A stretch of DNA of 64,000 bases. It comes from Clostridia bacterium. GTDB lineage: Bacteria > Bacillota_A > Clostridia > Christensenellales > Aristaeellaceae. A program made the translations under genes and the position numbers. A model generated the notes under the pieces. That model worked only from the letters and a program-made list of their open reading frames with translations. It did not search any database and was not told the origin of the DNA. Numbering within the stretch: position 1 is the stretch's first letter; every line of letters begins with the position of its first letter. The stretch covers positions 62,001-126,000 of the forward strand of contig JAFXSH010000113.1 in NCBI GenBank assembly GCA_017525805.1. Direction: 5' to 3'. This document shows positions 50,998 to 59,898 of the stretch, piece after piece.

Positions 50998-51600
50998 TCA
51001 AATCAACCGCGCCTTTTTCAGCGCGGCGCCCACAGCGCCGGTCACCACTGCGGCCACGATCATTTCCACCACCGCGTTGATACCTACGGAGGCAATGATA
51101 AAGGCAATCACCCCGCGGCCCGCCATCAGCCCCTGAATGTACTCCGTATTGCCGAACAGCAGCACCAGGGATGACATGAAAAACAGGGTGTTGAAAAAGG
51201 CGGCGGAAAACCCGGTGATCATGCAGCTCATGTAAGCGTTCATCCGTTTGTTCAGCGCTTTGTAAACCAGCGCGGACAGCACGCCAACCAGCACCCGGGA
51301 GACAAACCTTTGAATAAAGCACAGTACCGGGCTGATACCCACCAATACGGCCCCCATGCCGCTGAAGCCCACGATGCCGAAGCACTGCAAAAAGCTGATC
51401 AGGCCGAACACGCCGCCCAGCAGCGCGCCGCCCCCCACACCCATGGCGATGGCGGCGATGGCTACCGGGATCATATTGAAGGTAATGGATAAGCCCGCCG
51501 GCTGGGGAATATTAACATAACCCAGCACGATCAGCAGGGCGGTAAGCAAGGCAAACAGGGTCAGTTTTACCGTGGTGTCACGGCGGTTTCCGGTTTTCAT
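50998..51600 (-). CDS. ECF transporter S component, possibly pantothenate (PanT-like)
   Basis: A 200-residue six-TM substrate-binding membrane protein (LTLFALLTALLIVLGYVN, LLGGVFGLISFLQCFGIVG, GVLSALVYKALNKR). S components pair with shared EcfA/EcfT units encoded elsewhere. Its position 19 bases upstream of coaX suggests pantothenate, by analogy with other Bacillota; no direct proof here. Confidence 0.8.
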   Translation of the reverse strand: MKTGNRRDTTVKLTLFALLTALLIVLGYVNIPQPAGLSITFNMIPVAIAAIAMGVGGGALLGGVFGLISFLQCFGIVGFSGMGAVLVGISPVLCFIQRFVSRVLVGVLSALVYKALNKRMNAYMSCMITGFSAAFFNTLFFMSSLVLLFGNTEYIQGLMAGRGVIAFIIASVGINAVVEMIVAAVVTGAVGAALKKARLI

Positions 51601-51613
51601 TTTCTTTTCCTCC

Positions 51614-51639
51614 GTTCAAGTTCTAAAAAGATACCTGAC
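51614..51639 (-). terminator. Hairpin with T run in the leader of the S component
   Basis: On the minus strand ACCTGA and TCAGGT pair and are followed by ATCTTTTT, between the promoter and the start of the ECF gene. The approximately 100-base leader also has a CCCGC/GCGGG stem. This could be an attenuator or riboswitch expression platform. Confidence 0.5.
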
Positions 51640-51706
51640 GCATTTTCAGGTTTGCGTTTTGCCCGCGTCCAGCCCCAAAGCGGGTGCCGGCTGTGCGAAC
51701 AAGCAC

Positions 51707-51735
51707 ATTATACCAGAGGAAGAAAGGATTGTCAA
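51707..51735 (-). promoter_or_regulatory. Promoter of the S component-coaX operon
   Basis: A perfect TTGACA and perfect TATAAT are 17 bases apart on the minus strand. Confidence 0.85.
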
Positions 51736-51846
51736 AAAACCGGATAAAAAAAGCAGGGAAGATACAGACAGCAAAAAGCCCATCCAATGGCTATTGCCTG
51801 ACGGATGGGCCGTATGCCGTTCTCTGTTATTCCGTTTTTGCGTCGA

Positions 51847-53022
51847 TTACCGCGCGGACGTCTTCCTTGCAGAGCGCTTGCGGTATTTCTTGTCCTGATA
51901 CAGCATTTCGTCCGCGCGCTGAATACAGTTCTGGATGGTGTCCCGTCCGCCTCTCAGCTGTTCAAAGCCCGCGCTGACGGAAAGACGGTAAGGTATGCCG
52001 CCATTGACGCATTCCTGATGGACTTGTTCGCGGATCAAACGGATCAGCTGATCGGGGTGTTCCTTGTTATCGAGGTGGACGATCATGATGAATTCATCCC
52101 CGCCGTACCGGCCCAGGAAGGAAGGAATGCCGCTCCTGTTGATCACCGTTTTCAGCGAATTGGCGATGGTCACCAGCGCCCTGTCGCCCTCGGCATGGCC
52201 GTAAGTATCGTTGATCGCCTTGAAATCGTCGATATCCATCATGATCACGAAGGAATGCCGTCCTTCCTGATGGAGATTGGACTTCTGAGAAACATAGCGC
52301 ATCAGCTGGCCGCGGTTATTGAGATTTGTCAAGGGGTCCATGGAGACGCGGACCTCGATGGCCTGGATATAGAACACCAGCATCAGGATCAGGCAGGTGA
52401 AGCAGTAGATCGGCAGGTGCGGAAAAAACAGCGTCTCTACCAGTCCGCCGATCATTACAACCAGGGGAAAGAGCCCGATAAAAAGTTGCTTTCTCTTTTC
52501 CATCGGGTTCTCTTCGTCCTTTGCCTTCCGGATAGTATAAAAAAGCGTGGCAACCATATAAATGTCAGGGACCACGATCATATAAACGCTGAAAACAGGC
52601 GTGGTATCCCGCGCCTCATCGATGAGCGTATGCGGGGCGATGATATAATGCAGAATGAGCGCGAGGGTGGATACCAGGAAGGGAAAAACCACGGCAAAGC
52701 GGTTGATCGGCCGGTTCCGGTGCGGCGTCTGCACATAGGCCATCACATAATTGAGCCAGTAATAAACGGTGGCGCCCATAAGGATATAGATCAAAAAACT
52801 ATTTGCCGCAACACTGATACGGGTTTTGGGAATCAGATCCGCTGTAATCGCCGCCCAGAAGCAGTCCACCAGAAAATAGAGGATGAACGCAGCCAAAACA
52901 TGGTCATACTTGACCTGCTTTTCCTGCCTGTCGATATTTAAATGGTTGTGGATCAACAGGATGCCGAAAACGATGACGCAAATAATATTCGCTTCCATAT
53001 AATAGAGAGCAAACTCACTCAT
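51847..53022 (-). CDS. Membrane diguanylate cyclase
   Basis: A 391-residue protein with an N-terminal membrane region of about seven TM helices (residues 1-210) and a C-terminal GGDEF domain with intact RYGGDEF, DPLTNLNNRGQ and DIDDFKAINDTYGH. It should make c-di-GMP. No RxxD I-site is seen five residues before the signature, so product inhibition may be absent. It would oppose the EAL protein at 4029. Confidence 0.88.
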   Translation of the reverse strand: MSEFALYYMEANIICVIVFGILLIHNHLNIDRQEKQVKYDHVLAAFILYFLVDCFWAAITADLIPKTRISVAANSFLIYILMGATVYYWLNYVMAYVQTPHRNRPINRFAVVFPFLVSTLALILHYIIAPHTLIDEARDTTPVFSVYMIVVPDIYMVATLFYTIRKAKDEENPMEKRKQLFIGLFPLVVMIGGLVETLFFPHLPIYCFTCLILMLVFYIQAIEVRVSMDPLTNLNNRGQLMRYVSQKSNLHQEGRHSFVIMMDIDDFKAINDTYGHAEGDRALVTIANSLKTVINRSGIPSFLGRYGGDEFIMIVHLDNKEHPDQLIRLIREQVHQECVNGGIPYRLSVSAGFEQLRGGRDTIQNCIQRADEMLYQDKKYRKRSARKTSAR

Positions 53023-53233
53023 CCGCCGATCCTCCTTCCTCTATAAAAGCCTTTGCCGGCTGCGGAAAAACGGCCGCCCGTCATGTTTTTCTTTCCATCC
53101 TTTGTACGATCAAAAACATATATATGATAGCTGATGAATATTATTTTTTCTTTTCGATAGTGTAACGTTATTATTACGAATATACTTCAATCTGATTTCC
53201 CGTGTGTGGTTAATACGCTGTATAGAGTTTCCA

Positions 53234-53262
53234 TTGCGTTTTTCCGCGAAAAATGCTAAAAT
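53234..53262 (+). promoter_or_regulatory. Promoter of the GH18 gene
   Basis: TTGCGT and TAAAAT are 17 bases apart, ending 53 bases before ATG 53315. The 290-base gap has nothing else that I can see. Confidence 0.55.
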
Positions 53263-53314
53263 ACTGTATATCCCGACAAAAGCAAACAGCCAAACCCTGA
53301 AAGGAGGACGCTTC

Positions 53315-54526
53315 ATGTACCGAAGGATGATTCGGCGCATCATGCCGCTGCTGATGGCCGCTTCCCTGCTGCTCTGCTGCCTTCCTGCCCAAGCAAGGGC
53401 GGACCGCCTTTTGACCGTGTACTGTCCCAATTGGAACGTGTATTCCGACAGCCAGAATCAGGTGAAATACCTGCCCTGGGACCGCTTAGGCTGCATTAAT
53501 CACGCTTTCTGGAAAGTGGTGCCAACGGGCGGGGGCTTCGCCATCGCGTCCACCGATCCCTGGGCGGACACCGATGAATACAATCCCAAGGCGCATTTCC
53601 CCCAGTACGCCGAATACGCGAAAAAGTATCCTGACACAAAAATTTTACTGTCCATCGGCGGGTGGACCGCCTGCGGTTATTTCTCTGAAATGGCCCTGAC
53701 TGTGGAAAGCCGGGCCTCCTTCATCCAGAGTTGTCTGGATACCCTGGACGCTTATCCCTTCTTCTCCGGCCTGGATATCGACTGGGAATATCCCGGCGTG
53801 GCCCGTGGAGGCGGGGACGGCGATGAGGGCAACCCCGTGAAGGGCGACGATAAAACCAATTACACCCTGCTGCTGAAAGAGCTGCGGGAAGCCCTGGACA
53901 GCCATTTCGGAAAAGGAGAAAAGCTGCTGACCGTCTGCGCCGGGGCCTCCCTTTCCACCCTCAAGTATCAGGATTACGCCGCCCTGTTCCCTTATGTGGA
54001 TCGGATCAACCTGATGACCTACGACCTGGCGGGCTCCTGGAACGCCTCCACCGGCCACCACACCGCCCTGTACGGCAGCGGTTCAGCGGATACGGCGGTG
54101 AAATATTTACAGAAAGAAGGCGTGCCCGCCAGCAAGATCGCCATCGGCACGCCCCTGTACAGCCACGGCTGGAAAATGAATAAACTGAGCGGCAGCGTCG
54201 TGGGAACTCCCGCGAAAACCTTCAGCGGCGAGGAAAAAACCTGGCGCATCCTCCAAATGCTGGAGCAGGCCGCCGTGCCGGAGGGCACCCCCGGCTGGCA
54301 CGCGAGCTACGATGAAAACGCCCAGGCCGCTTATCTGTGGAACGACGATCCCGCTTCCGGGGACTATCTCACCTTCTATACCTATGAAAGCGCCCGGTCC
54401 TTAGACGCGAAGCTGACCTACATCAACGTGCACAGCTTAGGCGGCCTCATCGTTTGGGAGGTACACGGGGACAGCCAGAAATTGGGTTGGCCCATGATCA
54501 CGCAGATGTGGGAGGGACTGCAATAA
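53315..54526 (+). CDS. Secreted GH18 glycosidase (chitinase-like)
   Basis: A 403-residue exported protein with a signal peptide (RRIMPLLMAASLLLCCLPAQARA) and a GH18 barrel. SIGGWT and FSGLDIDWEYPG carry the DxxDxDxE motif with the catalytic Glu, and MTYDLAGSW and LGGLIVWEVHGD follow. It probably cleaves beta-1,4 N-acetylglucosamine polymers such as chitin or peptidoglycan fragments. AAAGGAGG precedes ATG 53315; the frame is open to 53204. NagA at 12801 would suit the released sugar. Confidence 0.9.
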   Translation: MYRRMIRRIMPLLMAASLLLCCLPAQARADRLLTVYCPNWNVYSDSQNQVKYLPWDRLGCINHAFWKVVPTGGGFAIASTDPWADTDEYNPKAHFPQYAEYAKKYPDTKILLSIGGWTACGYFSEMALTVESRASFIQSCLDTLDAYPFFSGLDIDWEYPGVARGGGDGDEGNPVKGDDKTNYTLLLKELREALDSHFGKGEKLLTVCAGASLSTLKYQDYAALFPYVDRINLMTYDLAGSWNASTGHHTALYGSGSADTAVKYLQKEGVPASKIAIGTPLYSHGWKMNKLSGSVVGTPAKTFSGEEKTWRILQMLEQAAVPEGTPGWHASYDENAQAAYLWNDDPASGDYLTFYTYESARSLDAKLTYINVHSLGGLIVWEVHGDSQKLGWPMITQMWEGLQ

Positions 54527-54531
54527 ACATA

Positions 54532-54617
54532 GTTGAGAGTTGGGAGTTGAGATTAAGTGAACATGCACCTATAATATCTCAACTCTTCATTCTCAACTCT
54601 TCATTCTCAACTCTGTA
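54532..54617. repeat. GAGTTGAGATT inverted/tandem repeat, second copy
   Basis: GGGAGTTGAGATT is followed by an ATATCTCAACTCT partner and three copies of CTCAACTCTTCATT. The arms match the repeat at 19985-20085, again between two convergent genes (GH18 and era). Confidence 0.7.
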
Positions 54618-54628
54618 AAGTCTCCGTC

Positions 54629-55525
54629 TTACCGATCCTTCACATACCCCAGCGTCTTCAAATCCTCGGCGGAGTCCATCCAGCCGGGGCGCACCTTCAC
54701 CCACAATTGCAGGTTCACATGGGTATCCAATAACGCTTCGATATCGGCGCGGGCTTCCGCGCCGATTTTTTGCAGCATCGCGCCCTTTTTCCCGATGATG
54801 ATGCCCTTGTGAGAATCCCGTTCGCAGTAAATGGTGGCGTCGATCTCGGTAAAGTGATCGTTGAGCTTCTTCATGGCCATCATTTCCACGCCGATGCCGT
54901 GGGGCACCTCGTCCCGCAGGTTCCGCAGGGCCTTTTCCCGGATCAGCTCGGCGCAGATATCCCGCTCGGGCTGATCGGTGAGCATATCGTCGGGGAAATA
55001 TTTGGGGCCCAAGGGCAGATGGGCGATCAATTCCTTTTTCAGCTCCTCCACCCCGTCGCCGGTGCGGGCGCTGACGGGCAGGATGGCGTCGTAAGCGGCG
55101 TCCTTGAAGGAATCGATGATGCCCAGCAGGTTTTTGGGCTCCACCAGATCGGTTTTGTTCAGCACCAGCACCTTGAACACCTTTTTATGGCTCATTTCCT
55201 CAATGATGCTGCGGTCATGGGGGCCGATGGCGGTCACATCCGCCAGCACCAGCAGGGCGTCGATGCCCTCCATGGCTTCCTCAATGGACTGCACCATGAA
55301 TTCCCCGAGCTTGGTGCGGGGCCGATGAATGCCCGGCGTGTCCACGAATACGATCTGGCAATTGTCCCCGCTCATCACGCCCATCACCCGGCTGCGGGTG
55401 GTCTGGGGGCGGTTGGAGGTAATGGCCACCTTTTCCCCCACCAGGGTGTTCAGCAGCGTGGATTTCCCCACGTTGGGCCTGCCCACGATGGTGGCGAAGC
55501 CGGAACGATAATTTTTTTCTGTCAT
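54629..55525 (-). CDS. era: GTPase Era
   Basis: A 298-residue GTPase that assists 16S rRNA maturation and 30S assembly. G motifs: GRPNVGKSTLLN, DTPGIHRP, NKTDLV. The C-terminal KH domain shows HKGIIIGKKGAMLQKIG. ATG 55525 has AAAGGG upstream; TTG 55540 is less likely. It ends the yqfC-to-era block, closing a conserved Bacillota gene order. Confidence 0.97.
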   Translation of the reverse strand: MTEKNYRSGFATIVGRPNVGKSTLLNTLVGEKVAITSNRPQTTRSRVMGVMSGDNCQIVFVDTPGIHRPRTKLGEFMVQSIEEAMEGIDALLVLADVTAIGPHDRSIIEEMSHKKVFKVLVLNKTDLVEPKNLLGIIDSFKDAAYDAILPVSARTGDGVEELKKELIAHLPLGPKYFPDDMLTDQPERDICAELIREKALRNLRDEVPHGIGVEMMAMKKLNDHFTEIDATIYCERDSHKGIIIGKKGAMLQKIGAEARADIEALLDTHVNLQLWVKVRPGWMDSAEDLKTLGYVKDR

Positions 55526-55546
55526 ATGTATCCCTTTCAAGCGTCT

Positions 55547-56446
55547 TTATTCTTTTCCCAAAATATCCAGCATCCCGCTGGCGGGACCAAAGCCGTGGGG
55601 CAGCAGGTCTGACAGGCTGGCTTCCTCCCGTCTGTCTCCCCAGGCCACGATCACCCGCAGTTGGGGGGCAAACTCATACAGTGCCTGGCGGCAGATGCCG
55701 CAGGGCCAGGCCATGGATTTTTCCGCCGTAATGGCGATGGCCGTAAATTCCCTCGCGCCTTCGCTGACCGCCTTGAACAGGGCGGTGCGCTCGGCGCAGT
55801 TGGAAGCGCCGTAGGAGGCGTTTTCGACGTTGCAGCCCTTGAATACCCGGCCATCCTTGGCAAGCAGCGCCGCCCCTACCGGGAAATGGGAATAGGGGGA
55901 ATAGGAAAACGCCATGGCCTCCCTGGCCATCGCCACCAGTTCGTCGTCTGTCACGCGGCCGATGCCCGCGCTGTTCAGCGCCTTTTCTTCCATTGTCCGC
56001 ATCCTTTCTTTATCCTCATCCCGCATATGGTCGTACCCCATTAAATGAAACAGTGCGTGGGCCGTGAGATAGGCCAATTCCCTTTGCAGGCTGTGGCCGT
56101 ATTCCTCGGCCTGTTCCTTGGCCCGGGGCAGGGAAATGATGATATCGCCCAGGAAGCAGCGGCCCGTTTCATCCTTTTCCCGCAGCAGTTTTTTGGGGCT
56201 TGTCCCCAAGGTTTTTTGAGGATTGCAGTCCGTGGAGGGAAAGGACAGCACGTCCGTGGCCCGATCCACCCCCCGGTATTCCCGGTTGATTTCCCGAATT
56301 TCTTCATTCCCGGTCACGCGCGCCTGGGCGTAGGCGGGCAATTCGATCCCCTCCGCCCTCAGGCAGGCCCGCGCCGTCTTTTCCAGCATAGTTTCCGCTT
56401 CCGGGATAGGGGGCGCATCCCAGGAAAAATCCAGTACGTTTCTCAT
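55547..56446 (-). CDS. ybeY: YbeY endoribonuclease - cytidine deaminase fusion
   Basis: A 299-residue fusion. Residues 1-165 are YbeY, the rRNA maturation RNase, with zinc ligands in TAHALFHLMGYDHM (HxxxxHxxxxxH variant). Residues 170-299 are cytidine deaminase with the zinc motif SNCAERTA and PCGICRQ. In many Bacillota ybeY, dgkA and cdd are separate neighbours; here dgkA is missing and the flanking genes are fused. It overlaps the pgpH gene by 4 bases. Confidence 0.92.
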   Translation of the reverse strand: MRNVLDFSWDAPPIPEAETMLEKTARACLRAEGIELPAYAQARVTGNEEIREINREYRGVDRATDVLSFPSTDCNPQKTLGTSPKKLLREKDETGRCFLGDIIISLPRAKEQAEEYGHSLQRELAYLTAHALFHLMGYDHMRDEDKERMRTMEEKALNSAGIGRVTDDELVAMAREAMAFSYSPYSHFPVGAALLAKDGRVFKGCNVENASYGASNCAERTALFKAVSEGAREFTAIAITAEKSMAWPCGICRQALYEFAPQLRVIVAWGDRREEASLSDLLPHGFGPASGMLDILGKE

Positions 56447-58914
56447 GACATATCCTCTGGCTGATCCACCCGGCCGCCGTGGCGCTCATCCTCATTCAGG
56501 GGGATCTGGCCTTCCATCTTGGCCATGAGCTCCTGCTCCATTTCCTTAGTGGGCAGCGGCTCGATGGTCACCAGTTCATTGATGGGCACAGGCTTGGTCA
56601 CCGTGGGGGGCTGCACCTGCATAAGCTCCGGCCCCATTTCGGGCTCCACCCGCTGGAGGGGCTTGGGGGAAGACAGTTCCACCGCGGGCGATTCCCCTTC
56701 GTCCAGCTCCACGAAAGCCACCGCGTTTTCCGCCTCAATATTGGCTTCCTCCACCGCCAAATCAGGCCGGGCGGCGCGAAGCTTGATATCATCCATATTC
56801 GGATACTCGATGCGCTCATGGAACACCCCGGCCAGCACCTGGGTTGCCGCGGCGCAGATGCGGTCGATATCCCTTAGCGTCAGGGGGCAGTCGTTCAGCT
56901 GGCCGTCCTCCAATTTGCCGCGCACCAGCCTTACGATAAACTCCTCGATCCCGTCCATGGTGGGATTCTTCATGGTGCGCACGGCGGCTTCGATGGTATC
57001 GCACAGCATCACGATAGCGCCTTCCTTGGTCCGGGGCGGGTAGCCGTCGTAACGGAAATTTTCAATATCCACCGGATTGCCGTTTGCCATCTGCAGCGCC
57101 TTATGGTAAAAGTACATCACCGGCGTATTGCCGTGATGCTCCGCGATAATGTTCTGCACCGCCTCGGGCAGGCGGTACGCCTTGGCCAGTGCCACACCGT
57201 CCCGGGTATGGGCGGTGATGATGGCGGCGGACACATAAGGATCGGTATGCTCGTGGGCGTTCACGCCGCCCATCTGATTTTCCGTGAAATAAGAGGGCCT
57301 TTTCAGTTTTCCGATATCGTGATAATAGCCGCCCACTCTGGCCAGCAGGGAATTGGCCCCGATGGCCTGGGCCGCCGCTTCAGCCAGGCTGGATACGATG
57401 GTGGAATGGTGATAGGTGCCCGGCGCTTCCAGCAGCAGCCGCCGCAGCAGCGGCTGATTGGGGTTGGAAAGCTCCATCAGCTTCATGGGGGTGGGGAGGT
57501 TGAAGATCATTTCCAGCAGGGGCTGCACGGCGATGCACAGCAGCGTGCCCAGCACGGCCCCGCCCGCCCGCCAGGCCGCGATGGCCAGGGAACCGGAAAG
57601 CTCGCTATTGGTCATGAGGCCCAGGGCCATGATCGCGGCAAAATCCACGACGCCTCCCGCCAAACCGGATACCAGCACCCAGAGCCTTGTGCCCTTATGG
57701 TGCATCACCATGGCCGCCGTGGTGCCGGACAGCAGGCCGGAAACCAGCAGCAGCGCCATTTTTTCCGCGTATTCCTCGCTGCCGCCCGCCGCAAGGGCCG
57801 CCACCAGAATGGTGAGCGACGCGTTGCAGACCACGCCGGGGGCAAGCCCCAGCAGGGCGGTGACCAGCAGGGCGCACATCATCATGGGCGCCAAATAAGC
57901 ATTGGCCAGCCGGCCCAGCACGCTCATGCTCAGGCTCATGGCCATGATGGTGAGCATCAGCAGCAGCCTGCCGTTATCATCCATCACGTGCACATGGGGA
58001 AAATGGCGCAGCAAAAGCAGCATGCCCGTCATGACCAGAACCACCAGCACCGCCGCGCCCGAGTAAATGGACATGTCCGCTTCCCCGTTGCTCAGCAGCC
58101 CCAAAGTGGACAGCATGGCCAGCTGATTGGCGGTAACGCGGCCCTCGCCCCGCACTACGATGTTCTGGCCCTGCTTGTACACCACCGGCTCCACTGCCTC
58201 CCGGGCCGCTTCCCGGGCCGCCTCGGTGACTTCCTGATCGATGATCATGTTGGCCTGGACGCAGGCGGACAGCACCGCGGGCACCACGTTCTGCCCCAGG
58301 GGAATGGACACCCGGTAATTCACGATCTGGCGGATATTATAAACGGCGTTGCTTTCCTGCCCTTCGGTCACGTGGCCCTGCATGGTGCTCTGCAGCGCCG
58401 CGTACAGCAGGGTATAGGCGTCCTCCAATTCCTCCTGGGTGGACCGCATCAGGCTGGTGAGCTGATAATCGCTTAAGCTGATCAGCGTGAGCAGGCTGTG
58501 GGCGTACTGCAATTCGTCCCGGCTGTATACCCGCGTGCTGGAAGCGTCCGGCAGCATGGAAGCGTACTGGCGCACGGCGCGCAACTGGGCGAAAATCTGG
58601 TCAAAATGATTCATGACAGTTTCCGTCACGCCCTCCTGAAAACGGTAGGTGGGCGTCACCTGAGCGGCGGCTTCCTCGCGTTTTTGCTGGGTGCTCAGCT
58701 CGTCCACCACGTCTTTGGTGGCGGCGATGGTACTGGTAGGCACCATGCCCACCTCCAGGCTATACCGCGTGGGCACGATGGCCGCCTCGAACAGCACCAT
58801 GATCACCGCCGTACCCAGCAGGCAAATCAGCATGCGGGTGGCCGCGGACGAACGGAAAAAATCCCATATGCTGCGTTTTCTGTTCTTTCCCGCCTTTGCG
58901 GCTCTGGGGCTCAT
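56443..58914 (-). CDS. pgpH: HD-domain membrane c-di-AMP phosphodiesterase (PgpH/YqfF)
   Basis: An 823-residue protein. An N-terminal TM helix (ATRMLICLLGTAVIMVLFEA), a 7TMR-HDED extracytoplasmic domain (about 70-270), a 7-TM region (about 280-480) and a cytoplasmic HD domain (HHSTIV...YYHDIGKLKRPSYF, and AIITAHTRDG) are visible. A 130-residue low-complexity tail rich in acidic residues and Pro follows. By family it hydrolyses c-di-AMP. It lies between phoH and ybeY as in Bacillus. Confidence 0.93.
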   Translation of the reverse strand: MSPRAAKAGKNRKRSIWDFFRSSAATRMLICLLGTAVIMVLFEAAIVPTRYSLEVGMVPTSTIAATKDVVDELSTQQKREEAAAQVTPTYRFQEGVTETVMNHFDQIFAQLRAVRQYASMLPDASSTRVYSRDELQYAHSLLTLISLSDYQLTSLMRSTQEELEDAYTLLYAALQSTMQGHVTEGQESNAVYNIRQIVNYRVSIPLGQNVVPAVLSACVQANMIIDQEVTEAAREAAREAVEPVVYKQGQNIVVRGEGRVTANQLAMLSTLGLLSNGEADMSIYSGAAVLVVLVMTGMLLLLRHFPHVHVMDDNGRLLLMLTIMAMSLSMSVLGRLANAYLAPMMMCALLVTALLGLAPGVVCNASLTILVAALAAGGSEEYAEKMALLLVSGLLSGTTAAMVMHHKGTRLWVLVSGLAGGVVDFAAIMALGLMTNSELSGSLAIAAWRAGGAVLGTLLCIAVQPLLEMIFNLPTPMKLMELSNPNQPLLRRLLLEAPGTYHHSTIVSSLAEAAAQAIGANSLLARVGGYYHDIGKLKRPSYFTENQMGGVNAHEHTDPYVSAAIITAHTRDGVALAKAYRLPEAVQNIIAEHHGNTPVMYFYHKALQMANGNPVDIENFRYDGYPPRTKEGAIVMLCDTIEAAVRTMKNPTMDGIEEFIVRLVRGKLEDGQLNDCPLTLRDIDRICAAATQVLAGVFHERIEYPNMDDIKLRAARPDLAVEEANIEAENAVAFVELDEGESPAVELSSPKPLQRVEPEMGPELMQVQPPTVTKPVPINELVTIEPLPTKEMEQELMAKMEGQIPLNEDERHGGRVDQPEDMS

Positions 58915-59882
58915 GCTTTTTCCCCTTCTTTCGATTCGTAGGCTTCATAGGCCCTTACGATCTTCTGCACCAATTCGTGGCGCACCACGTCACGGGCGGT
59001 CAGCTCCACGATCTTTACGCCCTCCACGTTTCCAAGCACCTCCATCGCTTCCACCAGGCCGCTTTTCCGCCCTTTGGGCAGGTCGATCTGGGAGATGTCG
59101 CCCGTCACGATGCAGCGGGAGGCTGCCCCTAAGCGGGTCAAAAACATTTTCATCTGCTCCGGGGTAGTGTTCTGGGCCTCGTCCAAAATAATGAAAGCGT
59201 CGCCCAGGGTGCGGCCCCGCATGAACGCCAGGGGTGCCACCTCCAGCGTGCCCCGCTCCACCAGGCGCTGATAGCTTTCCACGCCCATGATTTCGTACAG
59301 CGCGTCGTACAGCGGGCGCAGATAGGGGTCCACCTTCTGGGTCATGTCCCCCGGCAGGAAGCCGAGCCTTTCCCCCGCTTCCACGGCGGGACGGGTAAGC
59401 ACGATGCGCTCCACTTCTTTGTTTTTCAGCGCCACCACCGCCATGGCCATGGCCAGGTAGGTTTTGCCGGTGCCAGCGGGACCCACGGCGATGGTCAATT
59501 CGTTTTCCCTTACGGCGGACACGTATTCCCGCTGGCCCAAGGTCTTGCATTGAATGCGGCGGCCCCGATGGGTGATGGCCACCACGTCGCTCAAAATTTC
59601 CTCGATCTGATCCAGCCGCCCTTCCCGGGCCAGCGCCACCGCGTAGCGGATGCGGACCGCGTCCACGATTTCGCCCTTGCGCAGCATTTCGATCAGCTTC
59701 GCGATCACCTGCTCCGCCAGGAGGGCGTTTTCCCTTTCTCCCTGAATCTGAATCTCCTGGCCGCGCAGGGAAATCATCACGTCCAATTCCTGCTCCAGGG
59801 CCGTCATATTCCTGTCGTTCATGCCGAACAGCGATAAATAGGCTTCCATGCTTTCAAGCGATAGCTGCAAGAAAATCCGCAT
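58911..59882 (-). CDS. phoH: PhoH family protein
   Basis: A 323-residue ATPase-like protein with Walker A GPAGTGKTYLAMAMAV, Walker B FIILDEAQNTTPEQMK and the RPAVEAGERLGFLPGDM family segment; a short RNA-binding-like domain precedes it. Function in RNA metabolism is likely but not firmly known. It overlaps pgpH by 4 bases. Confidence 0.95.
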   Translation of the reverse strand: MRIFLQLSLESMEAYLSLFGMNDRNMTALEQELDVMISLRGQEIQIQGERENALLAEQVIAKLIEMLRKGEIVDAVRIRYAVALAREGRLDQIEEILSDVVAITHRGRRIQCKTLGQREYVSAVRENELTIAVGPAGTGKTYLAMAMAVVALKNKEVERIVLTRPAVEAGERLGFLPGDMTQKVDPYLRPLYDALYEIMGVESYQRLVERGTLEVAPLAFMRGRTLGDAFIILDEAQNTTPEQMKMFLTRLGAASRCIVTGDISQIDLPKGRKSGLVEAMEVLGNVEGVKIVELTARDVVRHELVQKIVRAYEAYESKEGEKA

Positions 59883-59898
59883 CTCCTTTGGCTGTGTT

